Counted from the stretch's first letter, positions 48,712 through 58,171 are shown. The stretch: 64,000 nucleotides of DNA from Phycisphaerales bacterium (GCA_020852275.1 JADZBE010000013.1:62001-126000); one strand, 5' to 3'. Notes: generated by a model not told the origin, from the letters alone. Numbers and translations are program-made.

Positions 48712-48765
48712 GGATTCCCGCCTTCGCGGGAATGACGAAGCTGGATTCCCGTCTTCGCGGGAATG
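48712..48765. repeat. Two tandem copies of the GGATTCCCG(C/T)CTTCGCGGGAATG hairpin repeat
   Basis: 48712-48736 and 48742-48765; third copy in window at 30495. Confidence 0.85.
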
Positions 48766-48955
48766 GCGAGCGTTGCCTTTCACGACGGATGGATGGCCGG
48801 GGTCGTCGTTGACGGCGCCAGGGAGAGATGCTCCGTTCGCTGCCATCTACGCATGGCGCCTCGGGGATACCGCGGAGCTTCAAAGCCGCGAAGGTGGAGC
48901 AGCGGTCCTGCTTGCGAAGCCCGCACCCATTCTTGGCAGGCACCGTGGATTGTGC

Positions 48956-50149
48956 TTATGGACACTCATCCTGCAGATGGCAGACATTCACCCGATGGGC
49001 GCCCGGCGCGACGCCGGTGTAGGTGACGGTTGCCCGACCGTCGGGATCGGTCATGACCTCCATGGGGTTGTCGCCGTCCAGCGTGAACGTGACGATGCTG
49101 TTGCGATACGCCTGCTTCAACTCCGCGGTCACTTCCGTGCCGTCGTCGTTGCAGGTCACGCTCAGATCGGCGACCGGTTTGCAATCGCCGCTGGCCGGGT
49201 TGCGGGCGAGAAAGATGTTGCCGTTGGCGTGACCGAACGCAAAGGCCTTGCCGTCGGGCGCGAACTGGATGGAGTTGACCGTCCGCTCCCGATCAGACGT
49301 TCGCACGCGCGAGCCGTCTTCAAGGTTCCATAGAATGAGATCCGGATCGAGCCTGCCGCCCGTGACGAGGTACTGGCCATCCGGAGAGAACGAGAGGCAG
49401 TTGGTGCTGAAGTGTCCCCGGAGCGTCGCAAGCAACGCGCCATCGGCGACACCCCAGAGCTTCACCTCGCGCCCCGCGGTTCCGAGGACGAGGCTGTCGG
49501 GCGAGAACGCGATGGCCGTGATGGCGTTTCCATGCGACAGCGTCCGGAGGAGCACACCGTCCGACACGCGCCAAACCTTGGCGGACGCGCCGGTTACGGT
49601 CGCCAGCAACGCGCCGTCCGGTGAATACGTCAAGGACGTTACGCTTCCGGTGTTCCATGTTCCGACCAAGGATCCATCTGAAACCCGGTAAAAGTTGACG
49701 CCGTCGCCGCCGGGTGCCGCGAGGAGTTCCCCATCCGGAGAAATTGAAAACGAACCCGCGGCGGCGGGAATCGTGTAAATCGGGACGCGGTCCGGCAGGC
49801 GCCAGACTGTGATTCCGACGAAGGACCCCGCCGCGGCGAGCAAGGCGCCATCCGGCGAGAACTGCAGGACCCGGGCGTTGCCTCCCATTCGAAACCTCCC
49901 GAGCTGCGCCCCGTCCTCCATCCGAAGCAGGGCAAGATGCCGGCGCCTGATGCTTCCCGCCGCCACCAGCGTTCCGTCCGGCGAAATGTCCAGCGCGACA
50001 ACCGGTTGGCCCAGAGCATCCGCCTTCCAGATCACCTCGCGATTGCCCTGCGCCCACGCGAGGGCTGACATGGCACAGCCGCATGCAGCGGCCATGATGA
50101 TGAGCCTGGCAACCGGAATTCGACGCTCCTGACGATTCGTGCGAAACAT
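48956..50149 (-). CDS. Secreted WD40 beta-propeller protein
   Basis: Repeats LxFSPDGxxLATxGxxxxVxLWxVxDGxLLxTL; signal sequence ARLIIMAAACGCAMSALAWAQ; C-terminal Cys-bounded module. Confidence 0.88.
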   Translation of the reverse strand: MFRTNRQERRIPVARLIIMAAACGCAMSALAWAQGNREVIWKADALGQPVVALDISPDGTLVAAGSIRRRHLALLRMEDGAQLGRFRMGGNARVLQFSPDGALLAAAGSFVGITVWRLPDRVPIYTIPAAAGSFSISPDGELLAAPGGDGVNFYRVSDGSLVGTWNTGSVTSLTYSPDGALLATVTGASAKVWRVSDGVLLRTLSHGNAITAIAFSPDSLVLGTAGREVKLWGVADGALLATLRGHFSTNCLSFSPDGQYLVTGGRLDPDLILWNLEDGSRVRTSDRERTVNSIQFAPDGKAFAFGHANGNIFLARNPASGDCKPVADLSVTCNDDGTEVTAELKQAYRNSIVTFTLDGDNPMEVMTDPDGRATVTYTGVAPGAHRVNVCHLQDECP

Positions 50150-50557
50150 GTGCGTCACTCCCCTCAAGACCACGAAATCTCGTCCACGCCGTTCTGGGGG
50201 CCAAGCCACAAGCGACCTCATAAGGCTGAAGCGAATGTCCGCTGCAACCGTGTCCACTCGGATTGCAAGCTGGCTGTCAATCGCCGGCGGGACGAAGGAT
50301 CTGAAGAGGGAAAAGACCCACTGGAGTGCAGGGTTCATCTCCCCTCCCTGCGGCGCTGGCTGGCTTTCTCCTTACCGGCAAAGGATCAAGCCCGGATGCT
50401 GTCATTCTACCGTGTGGGCTTCGGGTGTTCAATAACTTCATTGTTGGTTGGGCGACCACAGCGTCTGGCACCGGATTTGGGCATTTCCGTTCGAGTCGCG
50501 CCCGATTTCGATTTCATCCTGGGAGGCTCGAACCATTGCCCGGGGTCGAGTGGACTC

Positions 50558-50745
50558 GATCGCCGAAGCTAAGTCAGTTGATCGCCGAAGCCGAGTCAGT
50601 CGATCGCCGAAGCCGAGTCGGCCCGATCTCCGAAGCCGATTCAGCTTGATCCCCGGAGCCGATTCAGCTTGATCCCCGGAGTGGCGTCAGCCCGATCCCC
50701 GCAGGGGATCAACGTGAGTAGCCGTGGGCGCAGCCCACGGAATCT
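50558..50745. repeat. Degenerate 22-23 bp tandem repeat and adjoining hairpins
   Basis: Units GATCGCCGAAGCYRAGTCAGTY at 50558, 50580, 50602, 50625, 50648, 50671; then GATCCCCGCAGGGGATC and CCGTGGGCGCAGCCCACGG hairpins. Confidence 0.85.
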
Positions 50746-51107
50746 GGCGCGTGGGGGACGCAACCCCGAATGAGGTTGTACGTCTGCTGCAATTCCGGTG
50801 CGCGCACGGGAGCTGATGGTGCGACCCCTCCGGGGTCGAACCGCCGTGGGCGCGTTTCCCGCAAGCTGCGCCCGGGGCTATTCACGTATTTGCCCTTTAT
50901 CGCCGGGCGGTGCGAGCCTGCGACCACGTGGATTCCTGGCGGCGTGGACACGCCGACTCGCGAGGCGGTCGCCAAATGGACACCCGGCGCCGCGACCGTC
51001 AAGGAACAAATTTCACGACCCGGGATCTCGCTCTCCGTCGCGCGGTAGCGCATCCGCATCCGGGAGATGTTGGGAACAGGCGTCCGCGCGATCGGCGCCG
51101 AACGGGT

Positions 51108-51131
51108 CGCTCCCGCACGGTCGCGGCTCTG
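51108..51131. repeat. Inverse copy of the CAGAGCCGCGACCGTAAGGGAGCG family
   Basis: CGCTCCCGCACGGTCGCGGCTCTG. Confidence 0.7.
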
Positions 51132-51160
51132 ATCAGATGCAACTCGTGCCAGGCACTGCA

Positions 51161-54100
51161 CTACCGAGCCGCGGCGGCAAGCGCCTGGAGCTGCGACAGC
51201 GCGGTCTGGTTCCCCTGGAGTCTCGCCAGCGCGCTTTCGAGTCCGGCGAACTGACGCTCCAGCCGGGCCCGCTTGCCGTCGAGCAGCTTGGTCAGCGCGG
51301 CAATGCGGTCGTTCATCAGCTCTTTCTGCCCGTCGAGCAGCTCGGTCTTTCCGGGGATGATCCCGCTCTCTCCGGTGAGCGCGTCGAGCGTCTCTTCCAT
51401 GGCGACGCCGATCCCGCCCTCCTCGTCGGTGAACAAGGCCTCGATCTGCTGCGGCGACTGCGCGTACGCCTCGCGGAACTTCTCCTCGTCGAACTCCAGC
51501 GTGTGATTGGAACCGATGGACAGACCCACCGAGCTGAGGCGGCCGAACTGATCGCCGCCCGGCTCGAACCGCGAGAAGAACAAGTTTGTCAGCCGCCCGC
51601 GCACGTTGTCCACCGTCGAGTCGCCGAACAGAATGCCCCTCGCCAGCGTCTCCGAGTTGAACCGCGTCGAGGCGGTCATCGAGCTTTGCGCGGCGTTGAC
51701 GGCCTCGACAAACTGCTTGACGGCCTCAACGATCTTGTCCACGTCCTGCGCAACGGTGACGGTGATCGGCTCATCGGACACGTCCAGCAGATTGAGCGTG
51801 ACGCCGGGCACGACGTTTTCCAGCGTGTTGGACGAGCTGCTGATGAGCACGCCCGCCGAGTGGTCATCGGAGCCGTAGGTGAGGATCGCGTCCTGCGCGC
51901 GGATGAGCGTCTCCAGACCCAGCTCCAGCCCGCCTGAATCCACGATGAGATCGCCCGCCCGCCCCGTCACTTTCGAGGACAGCGTCAGCGTGTATGGCAG
52001 CCCCCCCCCGCCGGTGTTGATGACAGCGGCGGTGACGTCCGCGCCGGCGGCGTTGATCTTGTCGCGGATGGCGCTGAGCGAATCTCCCGCGGCAATGTCG
52101 ATGCGAGTCTCATACGTGCCGTTGATGTAGGCTTGGCCCGACTTCGCCGAGCCGAGCAGGTTCAAGTCCGCGGCCGTCGTGCCGCCCTCTTCGCGCACGG
52201 TGAGCTTGCCCGCGCCGGTGGAGGCGTCGTCTAGTTGGATGCCGTCGCCCGTGTCGTTGATCCGCGCCGTCACATCGACGCCGGCCTGCTTCGCCGCCGC
52301 GTTGATGCGGTCGATGACCTGGCCGACGTTTTGCGTCGCGTTCGACGAGAGCGTGACGCGGAAGCTCTTGCCGTCCGCGGCGGTGACGCTGAACTCGCCG
52401 AACTCCGTGCCGCGCCCTTGATTCAGACTGGCGAGCAGCGTTCCTTCGGCGATGTATCGCAGTTGCAGATTGCCGCCGTCCACGACGTTGCCCGATACGG
52501 TTCGGCCAGAATCACCCCCTACCACGATCCCGAGGTCGGCCGCCGTGGCGCCGATGTCGTCGCTGATGCGGATCTCGCCGCTCCCGCCGGACGTGTCCGT
52601 GACGCGAATGCCGTTGCCGGTGGGGCTGATGGACGCGCCCATCGCCATCGCTCCCAGGTCGCGGTTGATGATGTCCACCACGTCCTGCAGGGTCTTGGCC
52701 GAGGTGAAATCCACAGTCGCCGACTGCCCCGCGCGATTGGTGAACGTCGTCTGCCCGAGGGCCACGCCGTCGCCGCCGTTGAGGCTGGAGAGCATGACCG
52801 TGTCAAGTCCGCCGATCAGGTCGCGCGAAAGGAACGCCGCGCCGAAGTTCACCTCCGCATTCTCAATCCCCAGGTCGCGCGCCGCGGTGGAGATGGACCC
52901 GTCCTCGCGCGAGCCGGCCTTGACCGTGACAGACACATCCAAGCCGGAAGTTTCCAGGACGAGGCTCTTTCCTTCGATGCGCGCGGTGACGGCGCCGTCG
53001 TTGCCATCGGCGAGGTTGATCGCGCGGACCACGTCGCCCAGCGTGCGGATGCCGTACACGTCGCGCCCGGAGATCGTGCCCGTGTCCGACTCGCCGATGA
53101 TGCCGAGGTCCGCCGCCGCGAACCCGGAGACGTCCTCGATCTTCAGCGTCGGCGGAGGGTCGCCCTTGCCAGTGGTGTCGTCCGCGATGACGAGATGCGA
53201 CTGCACGATCTGCGCGCGGACGGGCAGGCCGGAGCTGTTGAGGCGATCCAACACGTCCTGGGTGGAGCGCGCGCCGGTCAGATCGACTTCCGCGCTGCGG
53301 CCGTCGCGCGTCGTAATGCGCACCGTGCCCAGTCGCACGCCGTGCCCGCCGTTCATCGCCCCCAGCTTGGTCTCGCCCTCAAGGAAATCCGCAAGCGACA
53401 CTCCGAACGTCCCTTCCCCGCCGGCCATCTCGAAGATCAGGTCGTCGGTCAGCGAGCCGTTGGCAAGCCGCCCCATGCCGTTGCCGTCGTTGAGGAAGGA
53501 AAGCTGCGTCGCGTCGGACAGTTCAAGCAACGCCGAGCCGTCGAGCCTTGCCCCTGCGGCGCGACCGGCGATGCCGAGATCCTCCGCCGTGAATCCGCCG
53601 CGAACGCTTTCGATGGCGAGGTCGGAGGTCGTTTTTCCCGTGAGATCCTCGATCACGAGGCGGTCGCCCGAGGCGCCGTTCTCGTCCATCCCCGTGACGC
53701 GCGCGCGGACGCGAATGCCGTCGGCGGAGTTGATCGCCTCCACCACGTCTTCAAGCGTGAGCGCAAAGGACAGGTCCACGTCGGCCGTGGCGCCGCCGCG
53801 GTCCGTGATCTGGATTGATCCGCGGCGCACGCCCTGTCCTCCGTTGAGCACGCTCAAGTCCGTGCCCGCGTTGACGCGTCCCTTTCCCAACTCCATGGAG
53901 AGCGTGCCCGCGCCGACGGGCGTGCGGTCCGCGTCCGCGAAGCCGCGGCTGATCAGTTGCGCGCTGGTGACAAGCTGCCGAACCCGGAAGGTGAAGGTCC
54001 CAGGCGCAGCGCCTGCGCCGGCGGTGGCCGTCAGCGCGTCGGGGTTTGAGCTGGCTGAGGAGAACACGTCGAAGAAGGACGTGCTCTTGAATCTCGCGCT

Positions 54101-54283
54101 GGAGTTCTTGATGGCCAGCAGGCGGGCGCTGAGTTCCAGAAACGCCGTCTTGCGCGCGTCGAGCTGCCCGATGCGGGCGCGCAGCGCATCCACCGGGCGC
54201 GCCTCGATGGCCATGAGCTGCTCGATGAGCTGCGCCGTGTTGATGCCCGAGATAAGCCCGACGCCCGTGCTGATGCCGCTCAT
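51161..54283 (-). CDS. fliD: Flagellar hook-associated protein 2 (FliD, filament cap), about 1040 aa with multiple Flagellin_IN-like repeats
   Basis: N-terminus MSGISTGVGLISGINTAQLIEQLMAIEARPVDALRARIGQLDARKTAFLELSARL; C-terminus SVGLSIGSNHTLEFDEEKFREAYAQSPQQIEALF; about six LNGGxGVxxGxxxxTxxxG...DVVxxIN repeats. Confidence 0.9.
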   Translation of the reverse strand: MSGISTGVGLISGINTAQLIEQLMAIEARPVDALRARIGQLDARKTAFLELSARLLAIKNSSARFKSTSFFDVFSSASSNPDALTATAGAGAAPGTFTFRVRQLVTSAQLISRGFADADRTPVGAGTLSMELGKGRVNAGTDLSVLNGGQGVRRGSIQITDRGGATADVDLSFALTLEDVVEAINSADGIRVRARVTGMDENGASGDRLVIEDLTGKTTSDLAIESVRGGFTAEDLGIAGRAAGARLDGSALLELSDATQLSFLNDGNGMGRLANGSLTDDLIFEMAGGEGTFGVSLADFLEGETKLGAMNGGHGVRLGTVRITTRDGRSAEVDLTGARSTQDVLDRLNSSGLPVRAQIVQSHLVIADDTTGKGDPPPTLKIEDVSGFAAADLGIIGESDTGTISGRDVYGIRTLGDVVRAINLADGNDGAVTARIEGKSLVLETSGLDVSVTVKAGSREDGSISTAARDLGIENAEVNFGAAFLSRDLIGGLDTVMLSSLNGGDGVALGQTTFTNRAGQSATVDFTSAKTLQDVVDIINRDLGAMAMGASISPTGNGIRVTDTSGGSGEIRISDDIGATAADLGIVVGGDSGRTVSGNVVDGGNLQLRYIAEGTLLASLNQGRGTEFGEFSVTAADGKSFRVTLSSNATQNVGQVIDRINAAAKQAGVDVTARINDTGDGIQLDDASTGAGKLTVREEGGTTAADLNLLGSAKSGQAYINGTYETRIDIAAGDSLSAIRDKINAAGADVTAAVINTGGGGLPYTLTLSSKVTGRAGDLIVDSGGLELGLETLIRAQDAILTYGSDDHSAGVLISSSSNTLENVVPGVTLNLLDVSDEPITVTVAQDVDKIVEAVKQFVEAVNAAQSSMTASTRFNSETLARGILFGDSTVDNVRGRLTNLFFSRFEPGGDQFGRLSSVGLSIGSNHTLEFDEEKFREAYAQSPQQIEALFTDEEGGIGVAMEETLDALTGESGIIPGKTELLDGQKELMNDRIAALTKLLDGKRARLERQFAGLESALARLQGNQTALSQLQALAAAAR

Positions 54284-54418
54284 ACCCGATGTCTCCCGAA
54301 TGCGGCGCCGCCGCGCACAGCGCCGCAGGCGCGAGCGTCCACACGACGCGCTGAGCTCCACATGTCGCACGGTCGGCCGACCCGCGCGGCGCCGCGCACC
54401 GGACATCCGCATATCGTC

Positions 54419-54445
54419 CTATCGGCAGGAAATGCAGTCCGCTAA
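54419..54445 (-). promoter_or_regulatory. Candidate sigma-28-type promoter upstream of fliD
   Basis: Reverse strand reads CTTTAGCGGACTGCATTTCCTGCCGATAG; GCCGATAG fits the sigma-28 -10 (GCCGATAA), -35 is weak. Confidence 0.4.
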
Positions 54446-54465
54446 AGGCCGGTCGAGCCGCGGGC

Positions 54466-54498
54466 GGGTGGCAGGGGTCTGCAGCAGTGGACCCGTGG
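54466..54498. repeat. GGGTGGCAGGGGTCTGCAGCAGTGGACCCGTGGG hairpin repeat
   Basis: Same family as 31650 and 58244. Confidence 0.7.
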
Positions 54499-54658
54499 GC
54501 GCTCCGGGATCGCCGGAGTCGGCTGACCTCAACGTCCGGGCAAGGGCGCCGGACGTTCCCACTCCAATTCGAGGTCAAGAGGCCGCGGATCCCAGGGTCT
54601 ACAGCGCGCGACGTGTTGCAGAATCAGCAGTCCGCGCCCAGAATACCCGGCGAGACGG

Positions 54659-54731
54659 GGGGCCGTAGCTCAGTTGGGAGAGCGCCTGGTTTGCAACCAG
54701 GAGGTTGCCGGTTCGATCCCGGTCGGCTCCA
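54659..54731 (+). tRNA. tRNA-Ala (anticodon TGC)
   Basis: GGGGCCG acceptor pairs with CGGCTCC; D-arm GCTCAGTTGGGAGAGC; anticodon stem-loop CCTGG-TTTGCAA-CCAGG; T-arm GTTCGATCC. Confidence 0.95.
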
Positions 54732-54888
54732 GTTTGGCTCGCGTGCGAGGACCCCTTCATGCTCCCGAGAACGTTTTTGGGGGCGGCGCGCTGCGCGGGG
54801 GGCGACGCCTCGGCCGCGAAGAGGCCGACTGGGCTGGGGAAATGCCGCCGCTGCAGCGATAAGACCGACGCCGCTACGCGGTGGCGAG

Positions 54889-55599
54889 CTAGCCAAGCTC
54901 ATCGGAGAGGGAAGAAACGATCAGCAGCAGGCAGCCTTCCTTCGTGCTTTGCACGTCGTGGCGGCTCCCGGGGGTCATGCGCTGGTAGTCGCCCTTGTGG
55001 AACTCCACGTCGCCCGCCCACAGGTCGCCGTCGAGCACGAGGCACTCCTCCGGACCGTCGTGGATATGGCGGGGGTAGGCAGTGCCGGCAGCCATGCGGA
55101 CGAGGGCGGTCATCTGATTGCGCTGCGGGTCAACGAAGAGACGGCGAACTTGAATCCCGGTGATGCCTGTCTCTTCCCACGCGCCCTCGTCGCGGCGGCG
55201 GATGAACCAGTCCGTCGAAGCTTCGTCGCCTTGCCAGCGCTTCCAGACTTGGGGATTCGGCTGGGCGTGGGCCGAAGCAGTTTCGCCGGGGGCGTGCGCG
55301 ACCACCGCCTGGCGCCGCGCGGCAGTCCCATCGCCGGCTGGCAAAGCGGCCGCCTGATCGACTCGACTTTCGATGCGCGCGATGACCTTCTGCTTCAGCG
55401 CGGCGTCCACGGTCACGAGCGCCGTCGAGGTACACAGCTCATCGACCACCGCATCCAGTTGATGCAGCTCGACCCGGCAGCGCGGACAGCCATCGTGCAC
55501 GTGGCGCTCGAAGGCGGCGGCCTCGTCGGCGGTCAGCGCGCCGGCGACGTACAACGTCGCCAGTTCCTGCGGGTCTCCAATCGAATGCTCATGGCTCAT
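54889..55599 (-). CDS. ChrR-type anti-sigma factor with cupin domain
   Basis: ATLYVAGALTADEAAAFERHVHDGCPRCRVEL (HxxxCxxC zinc anti-sigma) and RMAAGTAYPRHIHDGPEECLVLDGDLWAGDVEFHKGDYQRMTPGSRH cupin. Confidence 0.88.
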   Translation of the reverse strand: MSHEHSIGDPQELATLYVAGALTADEAAAFERHVHDGCPRCRVELHQLDAVVDELCTSTALVTVDAALKQKVIARIESRVDQAAALPAGDGTAARRQAVVAHAPGETASAHAQPNPQVWKRWQGDEASTDWFIRRRDEGAWEETGITGIQVRRLFVDPQRNQMTALVRMAAGTAYPRHIHDGPEECLVLDGDLWAGDVEFHKGDYQRMTPGSRHDVQSTKEGCLLLIVSSLSDELG

Positions 55600-56147
55600 G
55601 GCGTCGGCTCCATGATCTGTCCGCTGAGAATGTCCTTCAGCTTCTGTATCCCGCGGCGAATCCGCGTCTTGACCGTCCCCAGGGGAAGCGACTCGCGCTG
55701 CGCAATCTGCTCGTGCGTCAGCCCACCGTAGAACGCCAGCCCGATCAGCGAGCTTTGCTCGCGCGGCAGGCTTTGCAGCGCCCGACCGGCGAACTGACTC
55801 CAGTCGGCCAGCTCCAGGTGCTCCGCGGCATCGCCGCCGTCGGGCACGTCGGATTCGAGCGTCGAAGTCGCGCGGCGTTTGCGGCGCCGCAGATGATCCA
55901 TGGCCCGGCTTCGGGCGATCAGCAGCAACCACGCCAGCGGCTTGGCTCGCTGCGGATCATACCGGTCCGCCGTCGTCCACACCTGGTAGAAGACGTCCTG
56001 AAGCAAATCCTCTGCCTCTGATCGTGCGCGGACGAGCTTGATGAGGAAGCCAAGCACGCGCGGCGCATGACGATCGAAGAGGCGTGCAAACGCCTCCCGG
56101 TCGCCGCGCGCGACAAGCCCGACGAGTTCCCCATCCGCCAACGACAT
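55596..56147 (-). CDS. ECF RNA polymerase sigma factor
   Basis: FARLFDRHAPRVLGFLIKLVRARSEAEDLLQDVFYQVWTTADRYD...RSRAMDHLRRRKRR...GLTHEQIAQRESLPLGTVKTRIRRGIQKL; 4-bp overlap with the anti-sigma gene. Confidence 0.93.
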   Translation of the reverse strand: MSLADGELVGLVARGDREAFARLFDRHAPRVLGFLIKLVRARSEAEDLLQDVFYQVWTTADRYDPQRAKPLAWLLLIARSRAMDHLRRRKRRATSTLESDVPDGGDAAEHLELADWSQFAGRALQSLPREQSSLIGLAFYGGLTHEQIAQRESLPLGTVKTRIRRGIQKLKDILSGQIMEPTP

Positions 56148-56339
56148 CGTATCCGCCCGACCCGATGCAACGCGAGAAACTCCCCGCGCCCGGAAGCACG
56201 CTCCCAGATTATCGGAATGAAAAGGCAGAAGCAATCGACCGTCTCCTGCAGGGGATACGTCGCAGCGTGGATCGCGGATTCAGGTGCAGTGAAAAAATAT
56301 CGGCGAGCCCGTCCTTGCCGACAGGAGCATGGCCAACGG

Positions 56340-56435
56340 AGTACCGTAGGCCATGCCACCCGCCCGCAGGTGAGATTGCCGCGGGTGGGGCGGCTCTCCG
56401 AGCCGCCACGGTCCATCAGCTCTCTGAGCTGATGC
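56340..56435. repeat. Cluster of perfect short palindromes/hairpins
   Basis: GGCGGCTCTCCGAGCCGCC (about 56389-56407) and ATCAGCTCTCTGAGCTGAT (about 56415-56433) in tandem. Confidence 0.7.
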
Positions 56436-56701
56436 GCACCCCAGCAACCTCTCGACGATCATGGCGCGGCGCATCGCACTCGGATAGCAACATAGCATGA
56501 AGGAGCAGAATCCTCATGACCGTTCCGCAGGTCGCACACCTGCTCCGCCCCTGGGTCGCGCATTCACCTTGATCCAGCATCGCCAGAAATTTCCTCTTCC
56601 CCCGAATCCGCCCGCGCCGCCTCGTCGTATCCCCTCGCGTACACCCTGATCGTTCAGGCGTGGCTTACCAGACACCTTGTTCTTAACGAGGAGGATTCAC
56701 G

Positions 56702-58171
56702 ATGAGTTTCTTGAGAGGAAGGTCCGCGCGCCTGGCCGCCGCGGTCCTGGTTGTGGGGATGCTGCTGGGCGTGGCGAAGGCTTCAAGCCATCGCGAGGCG
56801 CCGTACATCACGGAACACCCGAAGGTCGATGCGACGGACTTCTACATGTTCCGCGCGTATGAGCCGGGGCGCGAAGACTATGTCGTGCTCGTCGCCAACT
56901 ACGTGCCGCTGCAGAACCCCTATGGCGGTCCGAACTACTTCCAGCTCGATCCCGAGGCCGTTTACGAAATCCACATCGACAACAACGGCGACGCGATCGA
57001 GGACATCACGTTCCAGTTCCAGTTCAACAACACGCTGCAGGACATTCAACTTCCCATCGGCACGGGCGACAACGCCGCGAACGTCTCCATTCCGCTCGTT
57101 CAGGCGGGACAGATCTTCGCCGGCAACACCTCGGCGCTGAACGTCGTGGAGTCGTACACCGTCACGATGGTGGAAGGCGACCGCCGCACGGGCAGCGCCT
57201 CGCCGGTCTGGAACTTCGACACCGGAGCGATGGACTTCGCCAAGCCGGTGGACAACATCGGCACCAAGACGCTGCCGGATTACGAAGCCTACGCGGCGCA
57301 GCACATGTACACGATCGGCATCCCCGGCTGCGCGCAGCAGGGGCGCATGTTCGTCGGTCAGCGCAAAGACTCGTTCGTCGTCAACCTCGGCGAAATCTTC
57401 GACCTCGTGAACGTGACCAATCCGCTGGGCCCGGTGGACGCGGAGCATGACGACCTTGACGACGCCAACGTGACGTCGCTGGTCCTCGAGCTCCCGATCT
57501 CCTGCGTCCGCACTGAGGCCGGCAGCACCATCGGCGCCTGGACGACCGCGAGCCTGCCGAAGAAGCGCAAGCTCAAGACCAACGCCACCTTCGAGCGCCC
57601 CTCCAGCGAGAGCGGCGAGTGGGTGCAGGTCTCGCGTCTGGGCATGCCTCTGGTCAATGAAATCGTGATCGGGCTGAAGGACAAGAATCGGTTCAACGCC
57701 TCCGAGCCGATGAACGACCTGGCGCAGTTCGCCACCTACGTCACCAACCCGACCTTCCCGGCCCTGCTCGAGATTCTCTTCTTCGACGCCGGCGTCCGCG
57801 CTCCGACCGCGATTCCGCGAGCGGACCTTGTAGCTGCGTTCGTCACGGGGATTGACGGTCTCAATGCCAACGGCGGCGTGGGCGAGATGGTGCGTCTGAA
57901 CCTGGACATTCCGCCGACCGCGGCGGACGCGCAGAGCAACCTCGGCGTGCTGGGCGCGGACCTGGCCGGTTTCCCGAACGGTCGCCGTTTGGGCGACGAC
58001 GTGGTGGACATCGAGCTGCGCGTGGCGATGGGGGTGCTGCTGCCGATCGAGCAGGCCCCGTCCGGTCAACTTCCGTTCACCGACGGTGCGTACGTCGATT
58101 CCAGCTACTTTGACGCGGTGTTCCCATACCTGAAGACGCCGCTGGCGGGTTCGCCGAACAACACGCCGTGA
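56702..58171 (+). CDS. DUF4331 domain-containing secreted protein
   Basis: ASSHREAPYITEHPKVDATDFYMFRAYEPGREDYVVLVANYVPLQNPYGGPNYFQLDPEAVYEIHIDNNGDAIEDITFQFQF. Confidence 0.92.
   Translation: MSFLRGRSARLAAAVLVVGMLLGVAKASSHREAPYITEHPKVDATDFYMFRAYEPGREDYVVLVANYVPLQNPYGGPNYFQLDPEAVYEIHIDNNGDAIEDITFQFQFNNTLQDIQLPIGTGDNAANVSIPLVQAGQIFAGNTSALNVVESYTVTMVEGDRRTGSASPVWNFDTGAMDFAKPVDNIGTKTLPDYEAYAAQHMYTIGIPGCAQQGRMFVGQRKDSFVVNLGEIFDLVNVTNPLGPVDAEHDDLDDANVTSLVLELPISCVRTEAGSTIGAWTTASLPKKRKLKTNATFERPSSESGEWVQVSRLGMPLVNEIVIGLKDKNRFNASEPMNDLAQFATYVTNPTFPALLEILFFDAGVRAPTAIPRADLVAAFVTGIDGLNANGGVGEMVRLNLDIPPTAADAQSNLGVLGADLAGFPNGRRLGDDVVDIELRVAMGVLLPIEQAPSGQLPFTDGAYVDSSYFDAVFPYLKTPLAGSPNNTP

Noticed and set aside
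52235-54668. 527-aa and 738-aa plus-strand ORFs opposite fliD
   Set aside because: Mirror frames of a repeat-rich GC-rich gene; FliD termini are clear on the minus strand.
54674-54862. Small ORF MGERLVCNQEVAGSIPVG
   Set aside because: It is a translation of the tRNA-Ala gene.
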